Source of the DNA: an uncultured Rickettsiales bacterium
Lineage (GTDB): Bacteria > Pseudomonadota > Alphaproteobacteria > Rickettsiales > UBA1997
Direction of reading: 5' to 3'
NCBI GenBank assembly: GCA_934747265.1
Contig: CAKVGI010000008.1
Coordinates: 1-61,583 of the forward strand
DNA length: 61,583 nucleotides
Below are positions 1 to 9,344 of this stretch, one piece after another; the first letter of the stretch is position 1; each line of letters starts with the position of its first letter. A program made the position numbers and the translations under genes. The notes under the pieces are model-generated. The model worked only from the letters and a program-made list of their open reading frames with translations. It searched no databases and was not told where the DNA came from.

Positions 1-742
1 ATGAGAAATATCTTCTATTTAATAATTTTTTAATTTTTTCTTCTCTTTTCATATTTTCTTCTTCTTCTTTTAGCTTTTCTTCTTCTTCTTTTAGCTTTCT
101 TTCTTTTTTTTCTTGTCTTTTTATTTTCCTTTTTTCGTTTTTCTTTTTACTTTTTGCCTTTTTTCTAGCTTCATCTTCATTTAATTCATTTATCAATTCT
201 TCAATAAGAGAATCCTCTTCTTTCTTAGTATCTTCTGAATTTTTATTATTTTCTGGATTGTCGTATTTTTTATCTTTTTCTCTTTTTAATTTTTCTTCCT
301 CCAATTTAGCTCTACGAGTATATTCGTCATTTTTTAACAATTCTAATTTTTTTGAAAAATTATCTAAAAATTCACAAATAAAATTATTTTGAATAATTTC
401 ATCTTTTGTTAGAGAAAAAATATTAAAACATTTTTGCATTTTACCAATATGTTTTTCTATGCCAACCTGTATTTCTTCAATCATATTCCGATTACTAATA
501 AAAAAATTTTCAAAAGCGATTGATTGCAAAAAATGTAAAAATTTTTCCCGATTTTTTTCTGAATATAAATCAATTTTCAAACTTTTTGCAAAAAATTCTA
601 AATTAATTTTTTTATCATTCATAAATTCGTATAAACATGGAATAAAAACTTCATTATAACATCTTTCATTAAATCTAGCCATTTGTACACGATATTCAAA
701 TATCTTATTTTGATTTAATAGACTATAAAATCCTAAAAACAT
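1..742 (-). CDS. Charged coiled-coil protein, C-terminus cut by window edge
   Basis: An uninterrupted minus-strand reading frame starts at the ATG at 740-742 (MFLGFYSLLNQNK) and runs off the left edge after 247 codons without a stop. The first 130 residues or so look globular and are rich in Phe, Asn and Ile. From about residue 145 the protein is almost entirely Lys and Glu and should form a long charged helix or coiled coil, with a duplicated KLKEEEE segment near residue 225. There is no signal peptide and no recognisable domain. It is divergent from nifJ. I do not recognise the family. The open frame and protein-like N-terminus support it being real; function unknown. Confidence 0.75.
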   Translation of the reverse strand, partial: MFLGFYSLLNQNKIFEYRVQMARFNERCYNEVFIPCLYEFMNDKKINLEFFAKSLKIDLYSEKNREKFLHFLQSIAFENFFISNRNMIEEIQVGIEKHIGKMQKCFNIFSLTKDEIIQNNFICEFLDNFSKKLELLKNDEYTRRAKLEEEKLKREKDKKYDNPENNKNSEDTKKEEDSLIEELINELNEDEARKKAKSKKKNEKRKIKRQEKKERKLKEEEEKLKEEEENMKREEKIKKLLNRRYFS

Positions 743-834
743 AACTTCACATTTTATATAAAATTTAAAATAATATTTATTGTAATATAAAAAAAAGATA
801 AAGTCAATTTAAAAAATCACTTTTTAAAAAATCC

Positions 835-869
835 TTGATTATTTAATATCAAAATCTATAATATAATTG
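835..869 (+). promoter_or_regulatory. Sigma70-type promoter of nifJ
   Basis: TTGATT at 835-840 and a perfect TATAAT at 857-862 are separated by 16 nt, placing a start near 869, about 28 nt before the nifJ ATG. Seen by eye only; in DNA this A+T-rich, chance -10 boxes are common, but the pairing and position fit. Confidence 0.5.
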
Positions 870-896
870 TATTTTAATAATAATCTTTAATAAAAA

Positions 897-3800
897 ATGG
901 CAAAATTTAAAATGAAGCCTATTGATGGTAATGAAGCAGTCGCAAGAATTGCTTACAAGATGAGTGATATGTTTGCAATATATCCTATTACACCATCATC
1001 ACCAATGGGCGAATTGGCAGATCAATTTTCTGCAAGTGGAGAATTAAATATTTTTGGGTTAAAACCTACTGTTACCGAAATGCAAAGTGAAGCTGGTGCA
1101 GCAGGTGCTTTACACGGTGCTTTACAAACTGGAAGTTTAGCTTCTACATTTACATGTTCGCAAGGTCTTTTATTAATGATTCCTAATATGTACAAAATTG
1201 CTGGTGAAATGACACCTTGCGTTATTCACGTTGCAGCAAGAGCTTTGGCAGCACAAGGTTTATCAATTTTTGGTGATCATCAAGATGTTATGGCTGTTAG
1301 ACAAACTGGCTTTGCTATGTTATCAAGTGGTTCAGTTCAAGAAGCTCATGATAGTGCTTTAATTGCACATTTATCAACTCTTGAAGCAAAAGTTCCATTT
1401 GTAAACTTCTTTGATGGTTTTAGAACATCACACGAAATCAACAAAATTGAATTAATTGATGACGAAACAATTAAATCAATGCTTAATGAAGATGCTATTT
1501 TGGAATGTAGAAATAGAGCTTTGAGACCAGATGATCCAGTTATGAGAGGTACTGCTCAAAACCCTGATGTATATTTCCAAGGTAGAGAATCTACAAACAA
1601 ATATTATAATGAAATTCCTGCAATCGTTCAAGCTAAATTTGATGAATTTGCAAAATTAACTGGCAGACAATATAAATTATTTGACTACTACGGCGCACAA
1701 GATGCTGATAGAGTTATAGTTATGATGGGTTCAGGTGTTCAAGCAGTTAAAGAAACATTGGAAGTATTAAATAAAAATGGCGAAAAGGTTGGTGTATTAC
1801 AAGTTAGATTATACAGACCATTCTCCGCAAAAGATTTGGCTAATGCTTTACCAAAAACTGTTAAAAAAATTGCCGTTCTTGACAGAACAAAAGAACCAGG
1901 TAGCGAAGGCGAACCTTTATTCTTGGATGTAGTAGCTGGTTTGAAAGAACAAGGCAGATCTGACATTGAAGTTATGAAAGGAAGATACGGTCTTTCTTCA
2001 AAAGAATTTACTCCTGCAATGGCAAAAGCTGTATTTGATAATTTAAAAGCAACTTCTCCTAAAAAAGAATTTACAGTTGGTATCAAAGATGATTTAACTA
2101 ATTTGAGTTTAGATTATTCTAATGATTTCCACATTGCTTTGCCAGATGTAAAAGAAGCTATTTTCTTCGGTTTAGGTAGTGATGGTACAGTTGGTGCTAA
2201 TAAAAACACTATTAAAATTATTACTGACAGAGAAGAATATTATGGTCAAGCTTATTTCGTTTATGATTCAAAGAAATCTGGTTCTGTTACAGAATCTCAT
2301 TTAAGATTTGGTCCTAAACCAATTAATTCAACTTACTTAGTTCAAAAAGCTGACTTTATCGGTTGCCACCAATTCCCATTCTTGTTTAAACTTGATATTT
2401 TGGGAAGAATTAAAGATGGTGGAACATTACTTTTGAATACTCACTACTCAAAAGATGAAGTATGGAATCAATTACCAAAAGTTGTTCAACAAGTGATAAT
2501 TGATAAACATGTTAAATTCTATATCATTGATGCTTATAAAGTAGCTGATGAAGCTCACATGGGTGCTAGAATTAACACAATTATGCAAACTTGTTATTTT
2601 AAGCTTGCTAATGTTATTCCTTTTGAAGAAGCCGTTGCTGATATTAAAAACGCTATTATTAAAACATATAGCAAAAAAGGACAAGAAATTGTTGACAATA
2701 ATATTAAAGCAGTTGATGGTTCTATTGCAAACTTATTTGAAGTTAATTATCCAAAAACTGTATCAAGCAATATTGAAATGGAAGAAAAAGTTGGAAAAGA
2801 TGCTCCTAAATTCATTCAAGAATTTACTGCTAAATTAATAGCTGGTAAAGGTGAAGAAATCACAACTTCTCAAATGCCATTTGATGGTACATTCCCAACT
2901 GATACTACAAAATACGAAAAGAGAGACGTTGCCGATAAGATTTCTGTATGGGATGAGAAAAAATGTATTCAATGCGGTCAATGTATTTTCTCATGTCCAC
3001 ACTCTTGTTTAGAATCAAAAATGTTCTCAGCAGAAGAATTGAAAAATGCTCCATCTTGCTTTAAAGCTGTTCCAGTAATGGGTGATAAAGAAGGCAAAAT
3101 GCAATACAGAATTCAAATCTCTCCTGAAGATTGTACAGGTTGTTCAATTTGTGTATTAGCTTGTCCTGTTGGTGCTTTGTCAATGCAACCAAAACAAGAA
3201 GTTATTAAAGAAGAAAAAGAAAGTTTGAATTTCTTTAATACATTAGAAGGCAAAGAAGTTGAAGATCCAAAAGATATAAAGAATTTACAATTCAAAGATT
3301 CTTTATTCAAATATTCTGGTGCTTGTGCTGGTTGTGGTGAAACTCCTCACTTGTCAATGCTTTCTAAATTAGTTGGTGATAGAGGCGTATTCGCAAATGC
3401 TACAGGTTGTTCATCAATTTATGGTGGAAATTTACCTACAACACCTTGGGGTAAAAACAAGGCAGGAAGAGGTCCAGCTTGGTCTAACTCTTTATTTGAA
3501 GATGCAGCAGAATTTGGTCTTGGTTTTAAATTAAGTCAAGAAACACAATTAAGTGAAGCTTCTGACTTAATGGAAAAATTGAAGGATGTATTAGGTGCTG
3601 ATTTAGTTAAAGATATTATGGACAACTACGGCAACAACACCGATGCAGGTGTAAAAGCTCAAGCTGAAAGATTAAAGAAAGCTAAAGAAATTTTAGCTAA
3701 AAACAATAGCTTTGAGGCTAAACATTTAGCATCTATAATTGATGTTATGCTTGAAAGAAGTGTATGGATTATAGGTGGTGATGGTTGGGCTTATGATATT

Positions 3801-4406
3801 GGTTTCGGTGGTCTAGACCATGTACTTGCTAGTGGTAAAAAAATTAGAGTATTGGTAATGGATACTGAAGTTTACTCTAACACTGGTGGTCAAGCTTCAA
3901 AAGCTACTAACTTGGGTGCAAGTGCTAAATTTGCCGTAAATGGTAAAAATACATTCAAGAAAGATTTAGGTGCAATAGCTATGACTTATGGCAATATCTA
4001 CGTAGCACAAGTTGCAATCAGAGCTAACCCAGCACAAGCTTTAAAAGCTTTCAAAGAAGCAGAAGCTTATGATGGTCCATCTTTAATCATTGGTTATAGT
4101 TCATGTATCGCTCACGGTGCTCCACTTGAAAAGAGCTTTACACAACAAAAGAATTGTGTAGACTCTGGTATGTGGATGCTTTACAGATACAATCCAAGCT
4201 TGATAGAACAAGGTAAAAATCCTTTGATTATAGATAGTAAAGAACCTAAATTAGACTTGTTAGAAACATATTTATATGGTGAAACTAGATACAGCTCAAT
4301 CAAAAAAGCTAATCCAGAACACGCTAAAGAAATCGTTGAAGAATTGAAAGATCATATTACTAGACGATGGAATAAATATAAATTGTTAGCTGACAATTTG
4401 AAATAA
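897..4406 (+). CDS. nifJ: Pyruvate:ferredoxin (flavodoxin) oxidoreductase, NifJ/PFOR
   Basis: Single-chain PFOR of 1169 residues, the usual length. It oxidatively decarboxylates pyruvate to acetyl-CoA, passing electrons through thiamine diphosphate and three [4Fe-4S] clusters to ferredoxin or flavodoxin. The N-terminus has the pyrimidine-binding motif YPITPSSPMGE. Two ferredoxin-type clusters are visible at residues about 690-700 (CIQCGQCIFSCP) and 746-757 (CTGCSICVLACP). The proximal-cluster cysteines begin at about 810 (CAGCGE), and the TPP/Mg site GDGWAYDIG is near 963 with a later SNTGGQ. All expected residues are present, so it should be active. It is monocistronic, with a promoter at 835 and a strong terminator at 4415. 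It implies oxygen-independent pyruvate metabolism. Identity is certain; whether the acceptor is ferredoxin or flavodoxin is not. Confidence 0.97.
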   Translation: MAKFKMKPIDGNEAVARIAYKMSDMFAIYPITPSSPMGELADQFSASGELNIFGLKPTVTEMQSEAGAAGALHGALQTGSLASTFTCSQGLLLMIPNMYKIAGEMTPCVIHVAARALAAQGLSIFGDHQDVMAVRQTGFAMLSSGSVQEAHDSALIAHLSTLEAKVPFVNFFDGFRTSHEINKIELIDDETIKSMLNEDAILECRNRALRPDDPVMRGTAQNPDVYFQGRESTNKYYNEIPAIVQAKFDEFAKLTGRQYKLFDYYGAQDADRVIVMMGSGVQAVKETLEVLNKNGEKVGVLQVRLYRPFSAKDLANALPKTVKKIAVLDRTKEPGSEGEPLFLDVVAGLKEQGRSDIEVMKGRYGLSSKEFTPAMAKAVFDNLKATSPKKEFTVGIKDDLTNLSLDYSNDFHIALPDVKEAIFFGLGSDGTVGANKNTIKIITDREEYYGQAYFVYDSKKSGSVTESHLRFGPKPINSTYLVQKADFIGCHQFPFLFKLDILGRIKDGGTLLLNTHYSKDEVWNQLPKVVQQVIIDKHVKFYIIDAYKVADEAHMGARINTIMQTCYFKLANVIPFEEAVADIKNAIIKTYSKKGQEIVDNNIKAVDGSIANLFEVNYPKTVSSNIEMEEKVGKDAPKFIQEFTAKLIAGKGEEITTSQMPFDGTFPTDTTKYEKRDVADKISVWDEKKCIQCGQCIFSCPHSCLESKMFSAEELKNAPSCFKAVPVMGDKEGKMQYRIQISPEDCTGCSICVLACPVGALSMQPKQEVIKEEKESLNFFNTLEGKEVEDPKDIKNLQFKDSLFKYSGACAGCGETPHLSMLSKLVGDRGVFANATGCSSIYGGNLPTTPWGKNKAGRGPAWSNSLFEDAAEFGLGFKLSQETQLSEASDLMEKLKDVLGADLVKDIMDNYGNNTDAGVKAQAERLKKAKEILAKNNSFEAKHLASIIDVMLERSVWIIGGDGWAYDIGFGGLDHVLASGKKIRVLVMDTEVYSNTGGQASKATNLGASAKFAVNGKNTFKKDLGAIAMTYGNIYVAQVAIRANPAQALKAFKEAEAYDGPSLIIGYSSCIAHGAPLEKSFTQQKNCVDSGMWMLYRYNPSLIEQGKNPLIIDSKEPKLDLLETYLYGETRYSSIKKANPEHAKEIVEELKDHITRRWNKYKLLADNLK

Positions 4407-4414
4407 TGCAAAAT

Positions 4415-4446
4415 AATAAAGAGTCTTCGGACTCTTTATTTTTTAT
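4415..4446 (+). terminator. Intrinsic terminator after nifJ
   Basis: Perfect 11-bp stem (AATAAAGAGTC / GACTCTTTATT) with a TTCG tetraloop, followed by a T-rich run. It lies between convergent nifJ and the RNA methyltransferase gene and may serve both strands because the left flank is A-rich. Confidence 0.9.
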
Positions 4447-4488
4447 TACTAAAAATATCCCAAAAAAGAAAATTACAAAAACTAAAAA

Positions 4489-5739
4489 TTATTTTGTTAA
4501 AACACCAACAATTTCTAAATGTTGTGTTCTGTAAAATTGATCTATACCAACAACTTTTTTCATTGAATAACCATTTTCTAACAGTTCTTCTACATCAGTA
4601 GAAAAAGTTTGTGGATTACATGAAACCATAACTACAATTTTTATATTACTTTTAGCAATAATTTGACACTGTGATTTTGCGCCATTTCTTGGCGGATTAA
4701 TTACAACTCCATCATAATTATTAAGTTCATTTAATAATAACGGAGCTTCTACTAAATTCTTGCATTCAGCGGTTATTTTATTATTTAATTTATTACTAAT
4801 AATATTTTGATTCATAATATTTACCATAGCATCACTTCCCTCGACAGCGTGAACTTTCGTATAAGTTGATAGTGGAAACGAATAAGTTCCTATTCCGCAA
4901 TATAAATCCAATACATTCTTACAATATTTTAAATTGTCAATAACTATATTTGTAATTTCTTGCTGACCTTTTAATGTTGCTTGCAAAAATACATTTATTG
5001 GTAAATCAATTTTTATACCATTATTAAAAGTTAATTGTGGTAAACATTTCTGAATAAATAATGCTGGATATTCATTATTTATCTTACAACTTATAGTTAT
5101 AATATTTTTTTCTATATTTGAAAAATTAGTCAATATTTCATTATCTTCTTTATTTAATGCTGTATTTAGTGTGAATAACAGCCCTACCCCATTTTCATAT
5201 GAAGTAATGGAAATTTCAGTTATTTTTGTTATTTTTTGAACTAATTTTTTGAGATTATCTATCATTTTATTGATTTTTTCATCCAGCAATGGACATAAAT
5301 TTAATTCAACAACATTATTTGTATTTTTTTGGAAAAAACCAATTTTTCCGTTTTTTACTTGAAGTGTTGCTCTTCTTCTGGAATTAAAACCAATATGTAT
5401 TATATCAATATCTTCACTTTTTATAGAATTACAATTTGCCCGTTTCAACGCATTTTCTACAATATTTTTCTTAAAATTATAATAACTCTTATCGTTTAGA
5501 TGCAATAAATTACATCCACCACAAAAGTCATATATTGGACAAATTTTATTATAATCAATTCTATCTTTTGAATATTCAATAACTTTCACAAGTTCGGCGT
5601 TGATAAAATTTTTATTTTCTTTTAAAGCTTTACATTCAACTATATCACCAATAGCGGTTTTCGGTACAATAACCTTTTTATTATTTAATATACCATATCC
5701 ATCACCATAAGAATTAATCTTCTCAATTTCAATTTGCAT
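4489..5739 (-). CDS. 23S rRNA/tRNA (uracil-5-)-methyltransferase, RumA/TrmA family
   Basis: 416 residues with the full RumA layout: an N-terminal TRAM domain (about 1-55), then the iron-sulfur ligand motif CPIYDFCGGC at about 67-76 with a further Cys in NLCPLL, and a Rossmann methyltransferase domain with VLDLYCGIGTYSFPLS. NPPRNG and the catalytic-cysteine motif VSCNPQTFSTD come next, and the family C-terminal motif reads QHLEIVGVL. It methylates C5 of a uridine using S-adenosylmethionine. The iron-sulfur cluster favours RlmC/RlmD-type 23S rRNA enzymes over TrmA, but the target base cannot be read from sequence. The start codon overlaps the stop of the upstream LysM gene by one base (TAATG), indicating translational coupling. 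Confidence 0.9.
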   Translation of the reverse strand: MQIEIEKINSYGDGYGILNNKKVIVPKTAIGDIVECKALKENKNFINAELVKVIEYSKDRIDYNKICPIYDFCGGCNLLHLNDKSYYNFKKNIVENALKRANCNSIKSEDIDIIHIGFNSRRRATLQVKNGKIGFFQKNTNNVVELNLCPLLDEKINKMIDNLKKLVQKITKITEISITSYENGVGLLFTLNTALNKEDNEILTNFSNIEKNIITISCKINNEYPALFIQKCLPQLTFNNGIKIDLPINVFLQATLKGQQEITNIVIDNLKYCKNVLDLYCGIGTYSFPLSTYTKVHAVEGSDAMVNIMNQNIISNKLNNKITAECKNLVEAPLLLNELNNYDGVVINPPRNGAKSQCQIIAKSNIKIVVMVSCNPQTFSTDVEELLENGYSMKKVVGIDQFYRTQHLEIVGVLTK

Positions 5740-6983
5740 TATTCATTTTTTAAATATTTAATTGGATCAACCGCTTCTCTTCCATTTCTTAAACTAAAAT
5801 AAAGTTGCGGGGTTGAAACATTTCCACTATTTCCAACAGTTCCGATTATTTGACCTTTTTGAACTTTATCGCCTCTTGAAACTTTTGCTGTATCGCAATG
5901 AGCATAAGCTGATATCCAATTATTTTCGTGTTTTATTAATATAATTGTACCATACCCTCTCAATTCATTACCAACATAGGCAACAACACCATCCTCGCAA
6001 GCTCTAAAATCAGTTCCTTTTGGTGCGCTTATATTAATTCCATCATTATATAAACCATTTGATTTGCTTCCAAAACTGGAAACAACATTTCCTTTAATAG
6101 GCCATATAAAAGAATTTACTTTTGGTGCTTTTTTTACAACCTGTTTTTGTTCCGATTTAGCAATATTAATATTTTTATTATTACTTCGTTGTGTCGTATT
6201 TTTTATAACAACCTTTGGTTCATCTGTATTAATTTTTATTTTTTGACCAATTTTTACAACATATGGTTTATCTAAATCATTTAATTCAATAATTTCAGAC
6301 AATGTCATATCATGTTTTCTTGCTATATTAGTCAAATTATCGCCACTTTTTACAGTATATGTTGATACATTTTTATCTGTATAATTATATGTCTTTTTTA
6401 TTTTAAGATTTTGACCAATTCTAATTTTATATGGTTTTTTAAGATTATTTAGTTCGGCTAATTCGCTCGTTGTCATATCATATTTTTTAGCTATACCAAT
6501 TAAATTATCACCACTTTTTACTTTATAAGTATCTAATTTTGTTGAAATTTGTGATTTTATAACAGCTTTATTATCATTATTGTTATTCTTTTTAACAATA
6601 TTACCACCATTTGATATTCTTATCATTTGACCGGGTCTAATATTATAGGGTCTTCTCAAATTATTTAAATCAACTAATTCTTGGACTTTCATATCATATT
6701 TTCTTGATATAGACCACAAGCTATCACCGTATTGCACCATATAAAAATTTCTATTATCATTTGATGGTACATTATCTTTATTAATTATATCAATTTCTTG
6801 TGCTTTACTACTATCATTATTACCTCTTAAACTTCTGGCTAGTTTTCCATCTGGACTCTCAACATATGTTTCACTGTATGTTGGTTTATAAACACCAGTA
6901 TTTTTGTACACAATTCTAGCTGGTTTTTGTGTACATCCAAAAGATATAAAAAATAAAAATAATATAGCAAAATATCTTTTCAT
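5739..6983 (-). CDS. NlpD-like lipoprotein: three LysM domains and a degenerate M23 (LytM) domain
   Basis: An in-frame ATG exists upstream at 7040, but the start at 6983 gives a lipoprotein signal (MKRYFAILFLFFISFGCTQ, lipobox Cys at residue 17). Three LysM peptidoglycan-binding domains follow at about 81-123, 152-195 and 209-251, each with a YxVxxGDxLxxIAxKxDM core, then an Asn/Lys linker and a LytM/M23 domain at about 292-410. The zinc ligands are lost: the HxxxD position reads NDGINI and the final HxH reads LYFSLR. NlpD in E. coli is degenerate in the same domain and activates the septal amidase AmiC, so an amidase activator in outer-membrane-linked cell separation is the best guess. It is co-transcribed with the downstream RNA methyltransferase. 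Confidence 0.85.
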   Translation of the reverse strand: MKRYFAILFLFFISFGCTQKPARIVYKNTGVYKPTYSETYVESPDGKLARSLRGNNDSSKAQEIDIINKDNVPSNDNRNFYMVQYGDSLWSISRKYDMKVQELVDLNNLRRPYNIRPGQMIRISNGGNIVKKNNNNDNKAVIKSQISTKLDTYKVKSGDNLIGIAKKYDMTTSELAELNNLKKPYKIRIGQNLKIKKTYNYTDKNVSTYTVKSGDNLTNIARKHDMTLSEIIELNDLDKPYVVKIGQKIKINTDEPKVVIKNTTQRSNNKNINIAKSEQKQVVKKAPKVNSFIWPIKGNVVSSFGSKSNGLYNDGINISAPKGTDFRACEDGVVAYVGNELRGYGTIILIKHENNWISAYAHCDTAKVSRGDKVQKGQIIGTVGNSGNVSTPQLYFSLRNGREAVDPIKYLKNE

Positions 6984-7126
6984 AATAAAAGCATTAATTC
7001 TCCCAATTATATTTATATAGTACCCATTTTTAAAATGCAAAGAAAATTATAATCATTATATAAAATTTATTGCAATATTATTTTTGTATTAATATAATTA
7101 CTTTTAGTTTTAAGAAAAATTTTTAT

Positions 7127-8458
7127 ATGTCGAACCTATCAGTTATTATAGTTGGTGCCGGTAAAGGCACCAGAATGAAATCAAATATTTCAAAATTATT
7201 ACATAAAGTTGGTAATCTTGAAATGATTAACCATGTTATAAATACAGCAAAGCAACTTGATACACAAGAAATATGCGTTGTATGTTCAGAAGAAAATATA
7301 GAAGAAATTAAAAAAAATATTGATGATAATATAATTACAACAATTCAGCATGAAAGATTAGGAACTGGACACGCAACACAAATTGGATTGCAAGCATTAA
7401 AACACAAAGACAATGATATACTAGTTATGTATGGTGATATGCCTTTAATTAAAGCTAAAACATACCAGAAATTGCTAGATTTATTAAAGACAACAGATAC
7501 ATCTATTGCAAATTTAGGATATGAATGTGGAAATCCAGACAATAGGTGGGGAAGATTTATTACGGAAGGTGATAAATTAGAAAAAATCATAGAATACAAA
7601 GATGCCGATGAATCAGTTAGAAAAATAACATTAGTAAACGCTGGTATAGTTGCAATTAAAGGTGGTTTACTAGAAAAATTACTTTCACAAGTTAAAAACA
7701 ACAATGCTAGCAAAGAATATTATTTAACTGATATTGTTCAAATAGCAAATGAAAATAAGCTAACTTGCAGATATGCAGTTGATGATGACGAAGGTATACT
7801 TGGTATCAATTCAAGAGAGGAATTATCTATTGCTGAAAAAGTTTTTCAAAATCAAAAACGAAAAGAATTTATGGCAAACGGTACAACATTAGTTGATCCA
7901 ACATCCGTTTATTTTAGCTATGATACAGAAATCGGAAAAGATGTTGTTATAGAACCAAATGTAGTATTTTTACCAAAAGTAAAAATTGGCAATAATATTA
8001 CAATTCACTCTTTTTCATATTTAGAAGATTGTATATTGGAAGACGGAGTTAGCGTTGGTCCTTTTGCAAGAATTAGACCAAAAACGACTTTAAAATCAAA
8101 TTGTCATATAGGTAATTTTGTTGAAATTAAAAAATCAACAATAGGTGAAGGTACAAAAATAGGACATTTAACATATATAGGCGATACAAAAATTGGAAAC
8201 AATACTAATATTGGTGCTGGTACTATAACATGCAATTATGATGGTTTTTCAAAATTTCAATCAAATATTGGAAATAATTGTTTTATTGGTTCCAATACGG
8301 TTATGATTTCTCCAATAAATATAGAGGACGGAGCAATGACTGGCGCAGGTTCAATAATTACAAAAAATGTTAATAAAGACGATATTGCAATAGCAAGAGC
8401 AAAGCAAGAAAATTTATCTGGTAAAGCTATAAATTACCGAAACAAAAGGAAGAAATAA
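7127..8458 (+). CDS. glmU: Bifunctional GlmU: glucosamine-1-P N-acetyltransferase / UDP-GlcNAc pyrophosphorylase
   Basis: Makes UDP-GlcNAc for peptidoglycan and lipid A. The start at 7127 (MSNLSVIIVGAGKGTRM) is preferred to the ATG at 7070, which would add 19 poorly conserved residues before the nucleotide-binding loop. Residues 1 to about 225 form the pyrophosphorylase domain with GAGKGTRM, and about 250-443 form the left-handed beta-helix acetyltransferase with hexapeptide repeats. The conserved NIGAGTITCNYDG and IGSNT motifs are present. The length of 443 is near the usual 450-460. It is divergent from the LysM gene and followed after two bases by a methyltransferase gene. A complete, probably functional enzyme. 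Confidence 0.96.
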   Translation: MSNLSVIIVGAGKGTRMKSNISKLLHKVGNLEMINHVINTAKQLDTQEICVVCSEENIEEIKKNIDDNIITTIQHERLGTGHATQIGLQALKHKDNDILVMYGDMPLIKAKTYQKLLDLLKTTDTSIANLGYECGNPDNRWGRFITEGDKLEKIIEYKDADESVRKITLVNAGIVAIKGGLLEKLLSQVKNNNASKEYYLTDIVQIANENKLTCRYAVDDDEGILGINSREELSIAEKVFQNQKRKEFMANGTTLVDPTSVYFSYDTEIGKDVVIEPNVVFLPKVKIGNNITIHSFSYLEDCILEDGVSVGPFARIRPKTTLKSNCHIGNFVEIKKSTIGEGTKIGHLTYIGDTKIGNNTNIGAGTITCNYDGFSKFQSNIGNNCFIGSNTVMISPINIEDGAMTGAGSIITKNVNKDDIAIARAKQENLSGKAINYRNKRKK

Positions 8459-8460
8459 CC

Positions 8461-9063
8461 ATGATAGATTATATAGTTTATTTTATACTAGCTGTATTAA
8501 GTTTATTGTTTTTGAGTTGTACTTTATTAGCTATATATTTAATATTTTTATTGATAATTAGCAGAGGATTTAAAATTTCTCCTACTGTTACATCTAACGG
8601 AAAGTCAATTAAATACATGGCAAAATATATAAAAAGTTATATAGAAAATTCCAATAAAACCAATATCAAAATACTTGATATTGGTAGCGGATATGGTACG
8701 CTATTATTCAAAATCAATAGATATTTAAAAAGAAAGCTAAGCAAAAAAGTTAATGTTGAACTTGATGGTTATGAAATATCAAAATTTATTTACAAAATTT
8801 CTAATTTTAGAAATATATATAGTAATATAAAATTATTTAATGACGATATTAATAATTTAAAAGATTTTAACTATGATATAGTTATTACTTTTATTTTAGC
8901 AAAACAACAAAAATTGTTTTTAGATATTTATAGAAAATTTCCAAAAGGAACAACTATAATAGCAAATTCTTTGCCAATTCCTTTTGCATCGGATGATGGA
9001 TTCAAATTGGTAAAAACTATAAAAGTTCATTATCACTGGAATATTTATGTTTATCAAAATTAA
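8461..9063 (+). CDS. Membrane-anchored class I SAM-dependent methyltransferase
   Basis: 200 residues. Residues about 4-35 are a hydrophobic transmembrane segment. A short linker leads to a Rossmann methyltransferase domain with motif I ILDIGSGYGTLLFKI at about 70-84, and a YDIVITFIL segment matches motif IV. Only the core fold is present, with no C-terminal substrate domain. The substrate is unknown. It is coupled to glmU with a 2-bp gap, which suggests an envelope-related target, but that is inference. The same arrangement of one N-terminal helix plus a small methyltransferase domain is seen in uncharacterised alphaproteobacterial proteins. Confidence 0.75.
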   Translation: MIDYIVYFILAVLSLLFLSCTLLAIYLIFLLIISRGFKISPTVTSNGKSIKYMAKYIKSYIENSNKTNIKILDIGSGYGTLLFKINRYLKRKLSKKVNVELDGYEISKFIYKISNFRNIYSNIKLFNDDINNLKDFNYDIVITFILAKQQKLFLDIYRKFPKGTTIIANSLPIPFASDDGFKLVKTIKVHYHWNIYVYQN

Positions 9064-9088
9064 TTAGTTTTTGTAAAATAATTGATGG

Positions 9089-9155
9089 GTAGCTAAAATA
9101 TTATTTTGCGTTAAATTTTAAAAATAATTATTTTAACATAAAATATATTAGCTAC
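9089..9155. repeat. Imperfect long inverted repeat between methyltransferase and psd
   Basis: Arms of roughly 25 bp begin with GTAGCTAA and end with TTAGCTAC around a short A+T centre. No clean T-tract follows, so it is not a typical terminator, but in RNA it would fold into a long hairpin. The rest of 9064-9285 shows nothing recognisable. Confidence 0.5.
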
Positions 9156-9285
9156 TATTCTATTAATTATCTGCAATTTGTTTTTTGTAATTAAATAATT
9201 TCTTGCTACACTATGCTTTACTACTTTATTAAAATTTTTTCTGAATTTTAATATATAAAATAAATACATTTTTTTAAAAATAACC

Positions 9286-9321
9286 TTGACTAATTAATAA
9301 AATAATTTTACTTTTTACTAT
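9286..9321 (+). promoter_or_regulatory. Promoter of the psd-pssA-ABC operon
   Basis: TTGACT at 9286-9291, a 17-nt spacer and TACTTT at 9309-9314 predict a start near 9321. Visual match only. The predicted start leaves a short leader and supports the downstream ATG at 9345 for psd. Confidence 0.45.
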
Positions 9322-9344
9322 ATAAAATAATGTGTGGGATTACT

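Noticed and set aside
459..659. Plus-strand 66-codon frame
   Set aside because: It is the antisense shadow of the longer partial minus-strand gene covering 1-742.
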